From Pyropia haitanensis (taxonomy: Eukaryota; Rhodophyta; Bangiophyceae; Bangiales; Bangiaceae): a DNA stretch of 64,000 nt. The position numbers and the translations under genes are program-made. A model generated the notes under the pieces. It was not told the DNA's origin and searched no databases. It worked only from the letters and a program-made list of their open reading frames with translations. The DNA lies in contig SDUX01000004.1 of NCBI GenBank assembly GCA_008729055.1, positions 1,984,001-2,048,000 on the forward strand. Direction: 5' to 3'. Positions 20,485 to 32,476 of the stretch are shown in pieces (position 1 is the first letter of the stretch; every line of letters begins with the position of its first letter).

Positions 20485-23400
20485 ATGGCCGCGCCCCTCC
20501 CAGCAGGCCCATCCCATCAAGGCGCTGCTGCCACTGCCGCGCGGCCGCTGCGGCGGTCTGGCCCCGACGGCGCGCCCGGCGACTCGATCATGACCGGCTC
20601 GACGCTCGACCTGGTCGCCCTCCTCCGAGCGTCGGAGCACCCGCACCTGCACGGGGGGGGGGACTCTGCCGGGGCGGCAACGCCGAAGGGCGCCGCCGCC
20701 TCCGCCGCCGCCGCTGCCGCCGCCGCCGCCGCCGCGGCAGGTACGACCGCCGCCGCGGCGGGGGCGGGTGGTGCTGGTGGCATGAGCGGCGCACACGCGG
20801 GTCACGCCCCGCCCGCGGCGGCTGGGGGAGAGGGCGTGCCGCCGCGGCCGGCGCGTGCGCCTCTGGCGGTGGCGCCAGCGGCGCTGAGGCCGGCGGCTGC
20901 GGCGGCCAAGAACCCAAAAGCCGCCCACCTGCCGCCGGCCGACGCTGAGGACGATGAACGCCTGTTTAGCTACCTGATCCAGGCGCCGCCACCGTCCAAG
21001 GGGCCCCTCTCCCCCCACGCCGGTCACCATCCGCGCCACCTTTCCGCCGTTGATGCGGACGCGGGGGGGGGCGGTGGCGGCGGCGGCGGCGGCGGCGATG
21101 ACCGCAGCGACGTGCCGACGCTGTCCGCGTCGGTGACGGAGAGCATTGGGGACCCGCTCGGCCCCGACAGCCCGTGCCTGGACGACGCTGGGCCGGGGGC
21201 GGTAGCGGTGACCGCCGGCGGCGGCGCGCTGGCATCTCCCCCCCACCGGCGGGGCGTGCTGTCCATGGCCGTTGCTGCGGCGCCGCACGGCTCGTGCCTG
21301 CTGCGGCCGCCGCAGCCGTGCGGCGCGTCGTCCATGGGCGGCATCACCCGCGCGGTCGCCATCTGTGTGCCGTTTGCGATGGACGATGACTGGCGGTCGG
21401 AGGAGTCGGAGCCGTCGTCGCCGGCGCCGCGGACGCCGACGGGGGGGAGGGGGATACCAAGGGGGAGGCCGACGCCGACGCGGCCGCAGGCGCACGGCCA
21501 GAGCGGCCGGTCGACGACATGGACACGTCTGCCGTCGCCGGCTGCCGCCGCGACTACAACGGCGGCAGCGGCTGCCGCGGCGACCACGGAGGCGCGCACG
21601 CGACGGCCGCGCCCCGGGGGGGGGTCCTCGCCGCGCCGGCGCCGCAGAGCGTGGGGCCGTCGTCCATGAGTGCCACGAGCAGCAGCGACATGTCGTCCGA
21701 GCAGAGCCGTGCGCCGGCGGGCAAGGCGCCGGCAGGCGTGGCGCCGCCATTGTCGCGGCCACGCCTGCCGCTGCCACCACCACCGCCGTCGCCGGCGGTG
21801 GCGTCGCCGCCCGTGGCGCCACCCCCCGTGGCTGCGGCGGCCGCGCGGCCGCTCCCGCCATCGCCCGAGCCGCCCGTGACGCCAGGGGCGCCGGCGCCGT
21901 CACCGGCGCCGTCGCCATTGGACACGCCCGCCACCTCCACCTCTGTACCGCCATTGGCGCCGTCGTCTGCGGCGGGGCTGCTGCTCCGGGGGGTGGTGGG
22001 GGCGGCGGCGCCGCTCGCGCATCAGCCGGCCACGTCGGGCGGCCCGGCGGCCACGGCGGCGGCGGTGGTGGCGGCAAAGACGGTGGCGGCAAAGGCGGTG
22101 GCGGCGAAGGCTCCATCCGCCACTGCCGTCGCGCGGCCGATCCATCCAAACGGCCGCCCCGCTAGCGCGCGCGCGCCTGCCGCCGCGGCGACAGCGGTTG
22201 CTGCACCTGGCAGGCTGTGTGGTGGCGGCCGGCCGGCTGCTCCCCCCCCCACCGTCGGCCATGGCTCGTCGGTGGTGGTGGCCCCGGCCGGGGCGGTGGT
22301 GGCAGCGGCTCCCCAGGCGGCTGTGGCGGCGGCGCCGGGTGGGGAGGCGGCGGCGCGCCGCTCCTTGTCGCGGTCGACGAGCAGTACCACGGTGGACCGC
22401 GACGCGGCGGCGGCGGGTGCGCCAGACGTGCCGGGCATAGCGACGGACGTGTGCTTGTCGCCCATGCCGAGCCTCTGCTTGTCCCCGCCGCTGGGCCTGT
22501 CGCTTGCGCCGTCGCCCGACGTGTCGCTGTCATCGCTGGTGCCCATCCTGTGCCTCGCCGCCTCGCGGGGGACCAAGACGGAGCACGTGGTCTCGGGCGC
22601 GTCAATTGTGCCAGCCGCAGCAGGGGCGGGGGGGTCTGCCGCGGCAGGGGGGGCGGGCAAGACGATTGCCCGCCCGCTCGCGACGGCGGTGGCGCCCGCC
22701 TCCGCCACCGCCGCCGCCGCGGCCAGCCTCAACTGCCGCCGGACCAGCCCGGTGGGGGGTATCTCGATCCCGCCCGCTCCCGACGTGCAGCGGGTGGCGT
22801 TGGCGGCGGGGCGGTCGGTCGGCAGCGGCGCGCACTCGTCTGGGCCCAGCTCCTCCACGTCGCCGGCAACGGCGTCGGTCGAGTCGCGGCCGTTCCCGCC
22901 CGTGTCGACGTCTCCCTACCACCTGAGCTCCTCGGCGATCCCCAGCCAGCCGGGACCGCCTGACGGCGTCGTCGGTGTTCCAGTTGTCGCGGGGCCGCAT
23001 GGCGCCGGCAGCAGCTTCCCGGGCATGCCCCCGTCCTCTCACGCGCCACCGTCGTACATGCCGCACGGTGGGGGTGGCCACCCGGGGCAGCTCCCTCCGG
23101 GCGTCTTTGACCCGCGCTATGCGGCCGTCTACGCGGCGCACGCTGCAAGCGCGGCTGGCCAGCGGCCGGCGTACCACCCCCCCCCGGCGCGTACGCACTG
23201 GGTGCGATGGCGCATGGCGCCGCGTACGGGGTGCCGCCCGGGACGCCCTACTGGCTGCCGCACTCCGGCGGGGGCGCGCTCGTGTACCCTGGCGCGCACC
23301 ACCCCCCGCACGGAGCGGTGGCGTACGCGGGCGCCCCCCCCCCGGCGGCCGAGGCGGCTCGCAACGCCCGCAGCGACCGCGACAAGGTGTACGTGCGGTG

Positions 23401-24202
23401 CGTGTGTGGGCAGGACAACCACATCCGGCGGCTGGCGTGCTCCCGCTGCGCGCGGCGCAAGGAGGCCAAGCCGGTCATCAAGAAGCAGTCGCGGGCGGTG
23501 GCGCGCAAGGAGCGGGCCGCCGCGGCCGCGGCGGCAGCCGCGGCGGGGCCCCCACGCGCGTCGACCATCCTGCCCCGGTCGTTTACGCCGCGCGCGGCGG
23601 TGCCGGGCGGGCGGGGGGGGGGGGGTGCGGGGGGCGGCGCGGTCCACAGCCTGGCGCCGGCGCCGCCGCCGGGGGCAGTCGTCGTACCGAGCGGCCCGCC
23701 AGCGGCGGGCGGGTGGTGGCCGCCGCCGCCGCCTGGCTCCCACGGGGCCTACCCGCTCATGCCGGGTGCGCCGCCGCCGCCGCCTCCGCCGCCGCCGCCG
23801 CCGCCGCCGCCGGGCGCGCCGGCAGGACCACCCCACCCGCCGGCCGGCGGCGGCCGGGGCAGCTCGCCGCACCCGCACCCGCCGCTGAGCGGACCCCTCG
23901 CCGCGGTCGACCACCCGCCCCACCCGTCGCACCCGCTACGGCACGCGGGGCACCACCCCCACGCGCCGCACGTGCACCCGGGGGTGAGCGGCGGTGCGCC
24001 GATGGGCGTCTGGCCCGGCCACGCGTACCCGCACCCGGCGGCGCTGGCCGACATTTCCGCGGCGGTCGTTGCGTCGGTCGCCGCGTCCGGGGGGGGTGGA
24101 GGCGATTCACCCGCCCCCGTCGCCGCTGCCGCTCCCGCCGCCGTTGGTGGGGGGGGGTCGCTGGGGTCTGTCACCCCCGGCGCCGCGGGCGCCGCCCACT
24201 GA
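20485..24202 (+). CDS. large low-complexity protein with CxC...CxxC zinc-binding motif (two homopolymer frameshifts)
   Basis: One gene in three consecutive frames. It begins at ATG 20485 (alternative ATG 20590), moves to the next frame at the G runs near 21441-21453, and again at the C9 run 23177-23185. Both shifts equal one missing base, and on each side the protein reads smoothly. About 1240 aa result. Most is Ala/Pro/Ser/Gly-rich, including Ser-Pro motifs (CLSPMPSLCLSPPLGLSLAP). Near 23.39-23.49 kb there is a compact basic segment, VYVRCVCGQDNHIRRLACSR followed by CARRKE, a CxC-x10-CxxC potential zinc knuckle with a Lys/Arg tail. After it come poly-Pro and His-rich stretches, ending TGA at 24200-24202. 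A T-rich 3' region follows at 24278-24297. Family unrecognised; a nuclear role is a guess from the basic zinc motif. Confidence 0.7.
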
Positions 24203-26330
24203 GGCTGCACCGCGGCTTGTGTCAGCCCCCCCACCCCCGGCGCGGGGCTGTCCGTCCACGTGTGAATATATCGCTTGCTTCGTTTTCTTTTCTTTTTTGC
24301 TACTTGCTCCTTCCCCTGTCTGTGCGGTGCGCTGGTGGCCCTTTCGGGTGGTGGGTGGTGTGGTGTGTGCGTGCCGCTGGGGTGGTGGTGTGGAGGGGGG
24401 GAGCGCGCCGCCGGTGGGGCGCTCCCCCCTTTCCCCCGACTCTTTTTTCCTTCACTCATTCGTCTCTCTTTGCGTGGGTGGTCAACGCGCGCGTGCGTCG
24501 CGCTTTGGCTATGATTTTAATGTGTTCTTCCTCCCACCTGTGCGTGCTTCGGTAGCAGACTACCGCCAGCGTTGTGGTCCCACCGCAATTGACGGCGGTG
24601 GGTGTGTCTTCGAGGTGCACCCGCCCCGCCCTACCCCAGCCTTTTATTCTCGATTTGTAGCTCTGAACCTCTCTCACCATGCACTTGATTGTGTCGTCAG
24701 TGCTCCCTGCGACAGGTGTGCGGCAGCGCGTTTCCCTGGTGTAGCCGGCGCACCGTGACTGGCGGTCGACAGAGGTGGAGGATCGCGGCACTGCCCCTCT
24801 CGGATGCATCACAGCTGCAGTGACCCCGACAACTACATTGTCGGTTGCACACCCGTTCCCTTCTGCGCGGCCGTCATAGTGTTGTGATGTCCAATCAGAG
24901 TGTCTAAAGGGGGGGCTACTGCACAGTACTGACGCAGTCCCCAATCTCCTAGCACCTCGCCGCGACACATGACGACGTTGACATACCTCGTCCGCCCGTC
25001 GACTCTGCTGTGGCGACTGCCGATCCTGCTATCGGGTTGGCGTATCGTGTGTCCCTCGGGCGGGGCGATGGCCTCCAATTCGCTGCCGCCTCTTGGCGAC
25101 TGTCGTGACGGTTGCCACCGCACCCCCCCCCCTCGCGTGAGCGCCCCTCGCAGGGGGAGAGGAGTTCTGCCGGGCGCCGGTTGCAGCCAACAGACAGTGT
25201 GTGCGGTGCCCCTTCCCCGCGCGTCAACAGTGTCACAATCGATTTTTCGCTGTCACACACGCCATCTCCAGACCGCCTCCCCCCGCCCCCCTTCAGCACA
25301 CCCCCCGGCGCGGCCGTCGTTGACAGCTCGGCCCCCCTTGACACGGTCCCCGCGCCGCCCGACGCTGGGCCATCTGGGGTTGCGCGCGAACGCCCCCAGC
25401 GCGGGAACCGGGGCTGGCACGACGCACGAACACCATCCCCCGCATTCCCCTCGGCCCCTCCTCCTTGGCGAGGCGCTGTCACCGCAAGACCACCAACCCC
25501 CCCCCCCCCCTACCCGCGTCGCCCATTGGGCGGGCAGCGCCGCGCGCCGAGTCCGGCGCCAAGGCAACAGCGGCGGCCGTCGGTCGCCGACAGCCGTCAC
25601 GCCCGTCGTGCCCGCGTCGCCCACCGCCGGTGGCACCCGCCGCGACACCGACGCTGCTGCGGCCCGCCTGGTCGTCTCCGCCCTTGACGTTGGCATCGGG
25701 CCCCGCCGCCGCCCGCCGCCGCGGCTTGTTTCCTGCCCCCACCCCCTCCCCCCCGCCTACCCCCCTTTGGCGCTACTGTCGCGGCGTCCGACGCCTCCAC
25801 CGCCGCCGTCCCCCCGCTTCCTCTGGCCGGTCCGCACGACGGCGGTCTGTCGCCCGCCTGGCCCGGCGGTGGTCTACGTCTCCTCCCTCCCGTCGCCCCC
25901 GACGACGGCCGCCCGCCGGGCCCACGGCTGCGACGGCGGCGACGGCGACGGCGACAGCAACGGCGACGGGCGACCGCGACGGCAGGGGCGGTAGCGGTGG
26001 CGGCTCCCCGGCGCGGCGCCCGTCGGTCGACTGGCGTCGGCGGCGGCGGTGGCAGCGGCGGCGGCGACGACGACGACGTCGACGACGCCTGCTGCACCCG
26101 CCGCGGCTGCAAGCGTCGCGGCTCCCCCCGTGGCCGCCCGCCGCGCCGCCCCCGGCGACGCCGATAGCGTGGCGGGTGTCCCCCCGGCGGTGGCTGCCGC
26201 CGTCACCGCCGTCCCGCTGCTGCCGTTTCCGCCCCCCGACGTGTCGCCACCGCCGCTGCTGCCGCCACCGCCTGCCGCGGAGCGTGTCTCGCCGCGGCCC
26301 ACAGAGGCCGTGCGCACCCGTGCGCGGTCC
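24203..26330. other. intergenic and probable 5' region of the next gene
   Basis: The T-rich 3' flank of the preceding gene (24265-24300) is followed by mixed sequence. From about 25.3 kb it is G/C-rich. The frame of the next gene stays open and coding-like upstream of its first ATG, back to a TAG at 25992-25994, so the true start may lie here in a frame displaced by a homopolymer error. The ORF from ATG 24969 has no recognisable domain. Confidence 0.4.
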
Positions 26331-26780
26331 ATGGCGGACCCGGCGGCGGCGGCGGCGGCGGCAGTGGCGGCGGGGGCGGCGGCGGCGGGGGCGGCGGCGG
26401 CAGTGGCGGCGGCCACCCCTGGGGGCTCCTCCCTAGGGCTCGGCGCCGCCGCGGCGGGGCAGGTGCAGGCGGGTTTTGCGGCGGGTTCCCCTTCCCCTCC
26501 CCAGGCGGCAACGGTGCCCGGCGGTGGGGGCGTGCCGGCCTCGGCGGGGGGCACGGCCGTAGCGGCCGCGCCGGCGACCTCCCCCGTCAGTGCGCCCGCC
26601 GTGCCGCCGGCGGGCGCGCCCGCACCTGTACTGGCGGCGGCCACGGCGCCGCCGTCGGTGCCGCCATCGACGACGACGGCCATGGCCCCTGCCGTTGCGC
26701 CCGCTACCGCCGCGCCGCCGAGTGCGCTGCCCATTGCGCCGCGGCCGATTGCGCCTGCGCCGGCGGGCGTCCCCGCCGTC

Positions 26781-26815
<35 letters not shown>

Positions 26816-26996
26816 CGCGGGCGCTGCTGCTGGCGTGCCCGCCGGGCGGGCCACCCCCTCCGTCACGCCCGCCGAAGCGGCGCGCGCGGGCGCCGTCGCC
26901 GCCGCCGCCCGCGCGATCGCGTCGGCCGCCGCCACGACCGCGACGACGGCGGCGGGGGCGTCGGCGGCCACGCCTCGCGGTGGGGGTGGGGACGGG

Positions 26997-27031
<35 letters not shown>

Positions 27032-28890
27032 GGATGGCTGCAGCAGCGGCGGCGGCGGCAGCGGCGGCTGTGCCAAGCGCGGGCGCCACGGCGGCCGCCC
27101 CGTGGGGATTGAGGAGAACCCGCTCGCGCGGCGGCTCGAGGCGGTCCGCGCGTACGACGAGGGGGCGCTCAAGCTGGACGCGATCGCCGCCAAGTTTGGC
27201 GTCTCGAACCGGACGGTGTACCGGTGGATCTCGGACCAGGGGCGGCTGCTCAGCGCGGGGGGGGGGGGGGGCGCCGCGCCGCCCGCGACGGTGGCGCGGC
27301 GGCGGGCAAGCGCGCGCGGCCGGCGGAGGGGGGTGACGGGGGCGCCACGTCTGCGGCGGGGGGGGTGGCCAACGGCGCGCAGCTGGGGGGGGGGGGCGGG
27401 GGGGGGCAGGGGGGGGGGGCTGTTGCCAGCGGCGCCAGCGGCGGCGGCGGGGGCGGCGGCGGCGGGGGGGGCGGCGGCGGCGGCGGCGCCATCACTGCTG
27501 CCACCCCGACAGCAGAGCAGCTGCTAGGTGGTCGCCGCCGGCTACGCGCGGCGCGCGGCGCGCCGGGCGGGCTGGGGGGGGTGGGCGTGCCGCTGGCGCC
27601 CGCGGCGGGTGCGGCGGGGGCGTATGGGGCGCCGCACTCGGCCATGGGCCTGGGGGGGGGGGTGGGGGGGGGGGGGGTGCCCCGGCTGACTCGACAGGCT
27701 GGGGCGCCGGCCCGCAGATGGGCGTGCCTGCCGGTAGCATCGGCGGCGGCGGTGGCGGTGGTGGTGGCCCTGGTGGCCCTGGCGACGGCGCCGGCGGCGG
27801 TGGCGTCGGCGGCGGCGGTCGCGGCGGTGGCGGTCGCGGCGGTGGCGGCGGCGGTGGCGTCGGCCATGGCGGCGGCGTCGGTGGCGGTGTCGGCCACGGT
27901 GGCGGTGGCGTGGGCGGTGGCGGCATGGGCGGCGGCGGCCCTGGCGGTGCGCACGCCCACGGGGGTGGCGTGCGTGGCAACGGGGGCGGCGGCGGGATGC
28001 CGGCCATGGCCGGCGTCCACGGGATGTCCGCGGCGCACGCCATGCACCGGATGGGCGGTCCCGCCGGCGGCCCTGGCATGCACGGTGCGGCCTATGATGG
28101 CGGCGGCGGTGGCGGCAATGGCTTCCGGGGGGGGGGGGCACCCATGCGCTTTGTGCCGTCCATGCCTTTTGGAGGCGGCGTCGGTGGTGGTGGCGTCGGT
28201 GGTGGCGGCGGTGGTGGCGGCGGCGGCGGCAGCGGTGGCGGTGGCGGTGGCGGTGGCGGCGGCAGCGGCGTTGGCGTCGGCGCCATGGGCGGCGGTGGCG
28301 GCGGCAACGGCGGCGGCCGGGGCGACGAGCGGCGGCCGCCCAAGTACCGTGCCGAGTTCCTCTGGCGGGGCGCCCACCTCCCGCTGGTGTGGTACGTTGG
28401 CACGGGCGGGGAGGACCTGGAGCGTGCCATCCGCCGCAAGTGCGGGCTGCCGCGGCAGGGGGAGGTGGCCATCCTCGACGCGGACGGGGACGACGTGGTC
28501 ATCTCGTCGGCGCTGCCGTCGGGGCGCTACCAGGTCGTGTACACCCACGCGGACGCGCGGGCGGGCGGCTCGCCGCCCTCGTCGGCCGCCTGGGGGGTGG
28601 GGGTCGGCGGTAACGGCGGCGGCGGCGGCGGTGGGGGGGGCGGCGGCGGCGGCGGCTTGGGGGTGGGGGGCGGGGGGGGCGGGGGGGTGCACCACCCCGG
28701 CCTGCCACACCAGCAGCAGCAGCCACACCCCGCCGCGCAGCACGCCTACCACCCGCAGCAGCCGGAGGTGCACCCGCCGCAGGGGGCGGGCGCCCACCGC
28801 CACGGCCCGCCGGGCCTGCCGCCGCAGCAGGTGCACGCGCAGGCGGTGCGGCAAGAGGCGGCGTTTGCGGCGGCGCACCTGCGGTCCTAG
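26331..28890 (+). CDS. helix-turn-helix protein with compact C-terminal domain (two homopolymer frameshifts)
   Basis: ATG 26331 is the first plausible start, though upstream sequence in frame also looks coding. An Ala/Pro-rich region leads to a helix-turn-helix at about 27114-27249 (RLEAVRAYDEGALKLDAIAA, then KFGVSNRTVYRWISDQGRL), like the pipsqueak/transposase-type HTH. The frame then shifts at the G15 run 27257-27271 and again at G runs 27652-27677, each equal to one missing base. A long Gly-rich section follows. Near 28344-28557 there is a well-folded-looking domain: PKYRAEFLWRGAHLPLVWYV, an acidic helix, and GEVAILDADGDDVVISSALP then SGRYQV. This resembles a beta-grasp/PB1-like fold, but that is only an impression. 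The protein ends in a Gln/His-rich tail at a TAG. Likely a sequence-specific DNA-binding protein; target unknown. Confidence 0.72.
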
Positions 28891-31290
28891 CCGCTACTGG
28901 CCGCGGCTGCCGCTGGGCCGCGGCTGCCGGCGGGGGAGGGTGGGCGGATGGTGGCGATGGCTTGGGGACAACAACCTTTTTCCAACACGTCCGCTCGTGG
29001 CGGCACTCGCTTGCGGCCTCTCCCGGTCTGCTTGCCAAAGTCTCATCAGCGTCGCCGCAGCAGGTCGTCCAGACATTCAGGCCTGTGCGCTGGAGCGGCG
29101 GGGCGTCAACGCCATCCCGGTCACCCCCCGCGACATGGTCGCGCGCCTGACACGGCTGTGCAGCAGCGACGGACAGCGACGAGCTCCGCCCGTGCCCTGC
29201 TTCCTCCCCCCCCCTCCCAAGCGATACTGTTGCCCCCAGACCTGTCCCCCCCCCCCATCAGCGCGAGCGGCGCCTCATGCTGGCGCAAGCGGGTCGCCAA
29301 GCGCGGCGGACACCGGACACCCGCTGTGTCGTTCTGGACACCGTGCTACTGCGGAGTGGACCCGTCCCCCGTGTGCGGTGGGCGTTGTTGTCTCATGTGT
29401 CGTGCGTCCCTGTTGCTAGGGGCGGCGGCTAGCGGGGCGGGCGCCGGGCTGCGGGGAGGAGACGAGGCGGCGTTGCATCCATTCGTTGGTCGCGATGATG
29501 GAGGCCTCGTGTGAAGTGCTATAGTCGTGACGAGTCGGCGCTGGGATGCGCTGGACGGGAATGCGCTGGTGGGTCCGATGGTGATGCGCGGCGGGAAAGT
29601 CAACAATGACCAGCGCGCCGCTTCCATTGCGCTGGTGATGGGACTGTCCGTGGCAGGGTCTCGAACGCGCGGAGGACAACATCATGTAGTCTCCATCCCC
29701 TCCCATGCCAGCACGGTTATCCCTGTCCTCTGTCTTGTGCTACCTTGCAGCACTTGCCAGCGATGTCCACGAGCCGGTGAGAGGCGCTACAGTGATTGGC
29801 AATGCCCTCCGGTTCCACTTGTAACCAAAGTGGCAGACGAGCACTGGGCTCGTGATGTATGTACGTTGTATCCCAGGCTATGACAGAGCAGCGCAACGTA
29901 AGGACAGCTTTGATGTAGCTTCCATTCTATTCGCCAGCCACTGTTGGACATGATGTGCACATGACCAGGTCTGTTCATCGTTGACAATTTGCACACACGT
30001 GTGCCCTGCCTCGTCGCTGGGAGACCTTGTCACGCCCCTGCCGTTCCACTGGTGGCGGACTCTGCTGACAACCGACTTTCATCGTCTGATGCCTAAATTT
30101 AGGAAGCACGTAGTAATTCAATAGAAGTAGCGCGCGGAACACTGCCGGCTATGGCGATCAGGCCAAATTCAAATGTTATGCTAAACAGAGGCCCTATTTA
30201 GTGGTCGATGGTCCGCCGCGCTGCCGTTTCGGGCAAGGCTACGCATCGCGGCGGCCGTTACATCCGAGCAGACACGTACGTGAACAAGTGCTGCCGTACG
30301 ATACAGGTGATCCGCGCCACGGCCGCGGTGCCGCCTCGGTCCCGCCTGCAATCAGCGGCTCCGCCGCGCCGCCGCCGCCCTCGGGCTGACGGCCACCCGC
30401 GCGGTCCGCGGCCGCTCGGCGTCGGCGCGGCTTGTCCCGCGCAGTGCGGGCGCCAGACCCGAACGGCAGAGCCCAGCTGGGGGGGGGGGAGGCAACCCCC
30501 ATCCTGGCGGTGTCTCCGCGACGAAATGCCCCCCCCACGACGGCGGCGCGCCCCCCAGCCGGAGCCATGCCATGCCGCGCCCCGCGCGGGGTCGGCGCCA
30601 CCCCTTCCCTCTGCTTCTCCCGCTTCCCGTCACATCCCATCCGCTCTGTTGCTGTCCCCCTTTCCCCACCAGACCCTGCTTTCCTACGGCGCTGGTGCTC
30701 TCCGCTCTCCCTCTCCCTCCCGTTTCCCCCGCACGCCCGCTTGCAGGGGCGGGCTGCCCCCGCTGCATCGCGTGGGATGCGCCCGTCGGCGCACGCGCAC
30801 TGTCGCCTGGAAAGGCGGGCAGCTCCTGCTACCTAATTGACACCCTCCCCCCCTCGCTGACCCCACCCCCTCCCCTTCCCTTGCGTGCATCCGCGTCGTG
30901 ACCGCCTCGGTGGGGCGGGACGACCGGGATGTACCCACTGCGGACCAGCGGGGGGGGGACCCATCCCGCCGCGCCGGGATCCCCGAGTCACACAGTGGGT
31001 ACTACACTAAAAAAAAGGCGGTGTGGGTGCTGCGCGCCTGCGCGCCCACCAGTCCCAAGGAGGATGCGCTGTCCGCCGCGGCGGCGGGGAAGAAGGTGGT
31101 CCCCTTCTGTCGCTGCAGCTTCCCCATCGTTGCTCCTCCCCCCCCGAGAGCAGAACCCCGAAGTCATGCCGCGCAAGAGCACGCTCCCCCCCCCCGTCCC
31201 AATCTTACCTTGCCCGTACGGGTGTCCCCCCATTGGTCCCCGTTCCCCTGTCTTTCCCCTCTCCCACCCCCTCTCCCATCCGCTGGTCGT
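28891..31290. other. intergenic, no supported gene
   Basis: Mixed-GC sequence to about 30.2 kb, then more GC-rich. Short ORFs on both strands (for example about 118 aa at 29527-29883) have ordinary composition but no recognisable domain. An A8 tract at 31008-31015 lies about 280 nt beyond the stop of the minus-strand gene at 31291 and may be its U-rich 3' element. Confidence 0.45.
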
Positions 31291-32033
31291 TCACATCTCC
31301 ATGCGCTCGGCCTTGACCGTCACGGTCGACACGGCGTCACGGAGGGCGAGGCGGCCTTCACGGTGCCACTCCAGGAGCGTGCCGATGTAGCCGCCCTTGC
31401 CGGCATCCCACTTGGAGAAGGCCGGCATCGGCGCGGGGGCGTTGGCCCACGCTGCGTTGATCGCCGCCGCGGACAACTCCAGCGGTAGCAGTCGCCCGTC
31501 GGCGCCGTAGCGCGGTTGCGGAGGGGGGGGTGGGGCACCACCGCCGCCTCGGCGGCGGTGGCCGTGGCCGCCGCTGTGGCGCCAAGCGGGTTGGGGGGAG
31601 GGGGCGGCGTAGCCGCTGACGATGCCGTCGCGGTGGGGGGGGGCGCCGCCGGGGCGGTCGTCATGGCACGGCCGCAGGGGGTGGACGCCGCGACAGAGGG
31701 GTGGCCGGCTCCCGTATAGGACACCTTCACGCCGGGGCCAAAGCCGCCCCCGCCACCGCCACCACCACTGCCGCCGCCACCGCCGCCGCCGCGAAAGCCA
31801 CCGCCGTCGCAGTAGCAGCCCGCCGCTGGCGCCACGGCGGTGGCCACCATGGCAACGGGCGCGCTGGCGGCACAACCGCTGGCGTGGCCACCAACGCCGG
31901 CCACCCACGCGGCCGTCACCGCCGTGGCGGCAGCGGTGGCGCCGCCGTCACCGCCGCCGCCCCCCCCCGCCGCCCCCAACGCGGCAACGTGAATGTGGGC
32001 GGGCCGCAATCCGGGGCTATGAATCGCCGTCAT
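31291..32033 (-). CDS. Gly/Ala-rich protein with conserved-looking C-terminus (one homopolymer frameshift)
   Basis: ATG at 32033 on the minus strand. The first part is Ala/Thr/Gly-rich with a poly-Gly run and GFGPGVKVSYTGAGHPSVAA. Near the G8 run at 31523-31530 the frame must shift by one missing base to continue into RYGADGRLLPLELSAAAINA, then PAFSKWDAGKGGYIGTLLEW and HREGRLALRDAVSTVTVKAE, ending TGA at 31291-31293. That tail has normal amino-acid diversity, unlike the rest, and is probably the functional module. The PxFxxWD pattern is loosely reminiscent of the RIN4/NOI motif, but the match is too short to name it. Family unrecognised. Confidence 0.55.
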
Positions 32034-32272
32034 GGCGGCGGCCTCGGTGGTGGCGGTGGAGACTGGCGGCGGCGTGACCCCAGGGGGATACCCCCGCCAC
32101 GCCGACGGGAGGGGGGTGTTGGTGGCGTGAGCCCATTCCCCCGGGGGGGGGGGGACGCGTTGTGGGTACGGCTCGGATGGCCCGTCATGCTAGGCCGGAA
32201 GGAGCTGCTTTGGCCGCGAACGGACGGAGGGGGCTGGAACGTGCGGGGGCGACGACGACAGGCAGCAGGCGG

Positions 32273-32476
32273 ATGAAGCAGAAGCTACCGCCCAGGGAAC
32301 GAGATGCTGAGGTTGGCAAGATGGAGACTGGAAGGAGGGAGCCAGAGCGCAGCCGACAGACAGCACTGACGATGCATAAGCTACCGCCAAGGGAAGGAGA
32401 CGCCGGGCTCGAAGGCGGGGGCACAGGGGAGCAAACTGGCAGGAAGGCGAGGCCCGGGAACGCCCCGGCGAAGTGA
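32273..32476 (+). CDS. small protein with an internal 32-codon repeat
   Basis: The ATG at 32273 opens 67 codons ending TGA at 32474-32476. The first half begins MKQKLPPRERDAEVG and the second MHKLPPREGDAGLEG, exactly 96 nt apart and in frame. In the best-matching part of the repeat, three of four differences (CCC/CCA, GAT/GAC, GCT/GCC) are synonymous third-position changes in this frame. That supports translation of this frame. The product is highly charged and has no known domain. Confidence 0.4.
   Translation: MKQKLPPRERDAEVGKMETGRREPERSRQTALTMHKLPPREGDAGLEGGGTGEQTGRKARPGNAPAK

Noticed and set aside
21519..23888. The idea that the 20.5-24.2 kb locus contains three separate genes
   Set aside because: Joining frames at G/C runs gives smooth protein on both sides with the same one-base offset, and the inner starts lack a good ATG context.
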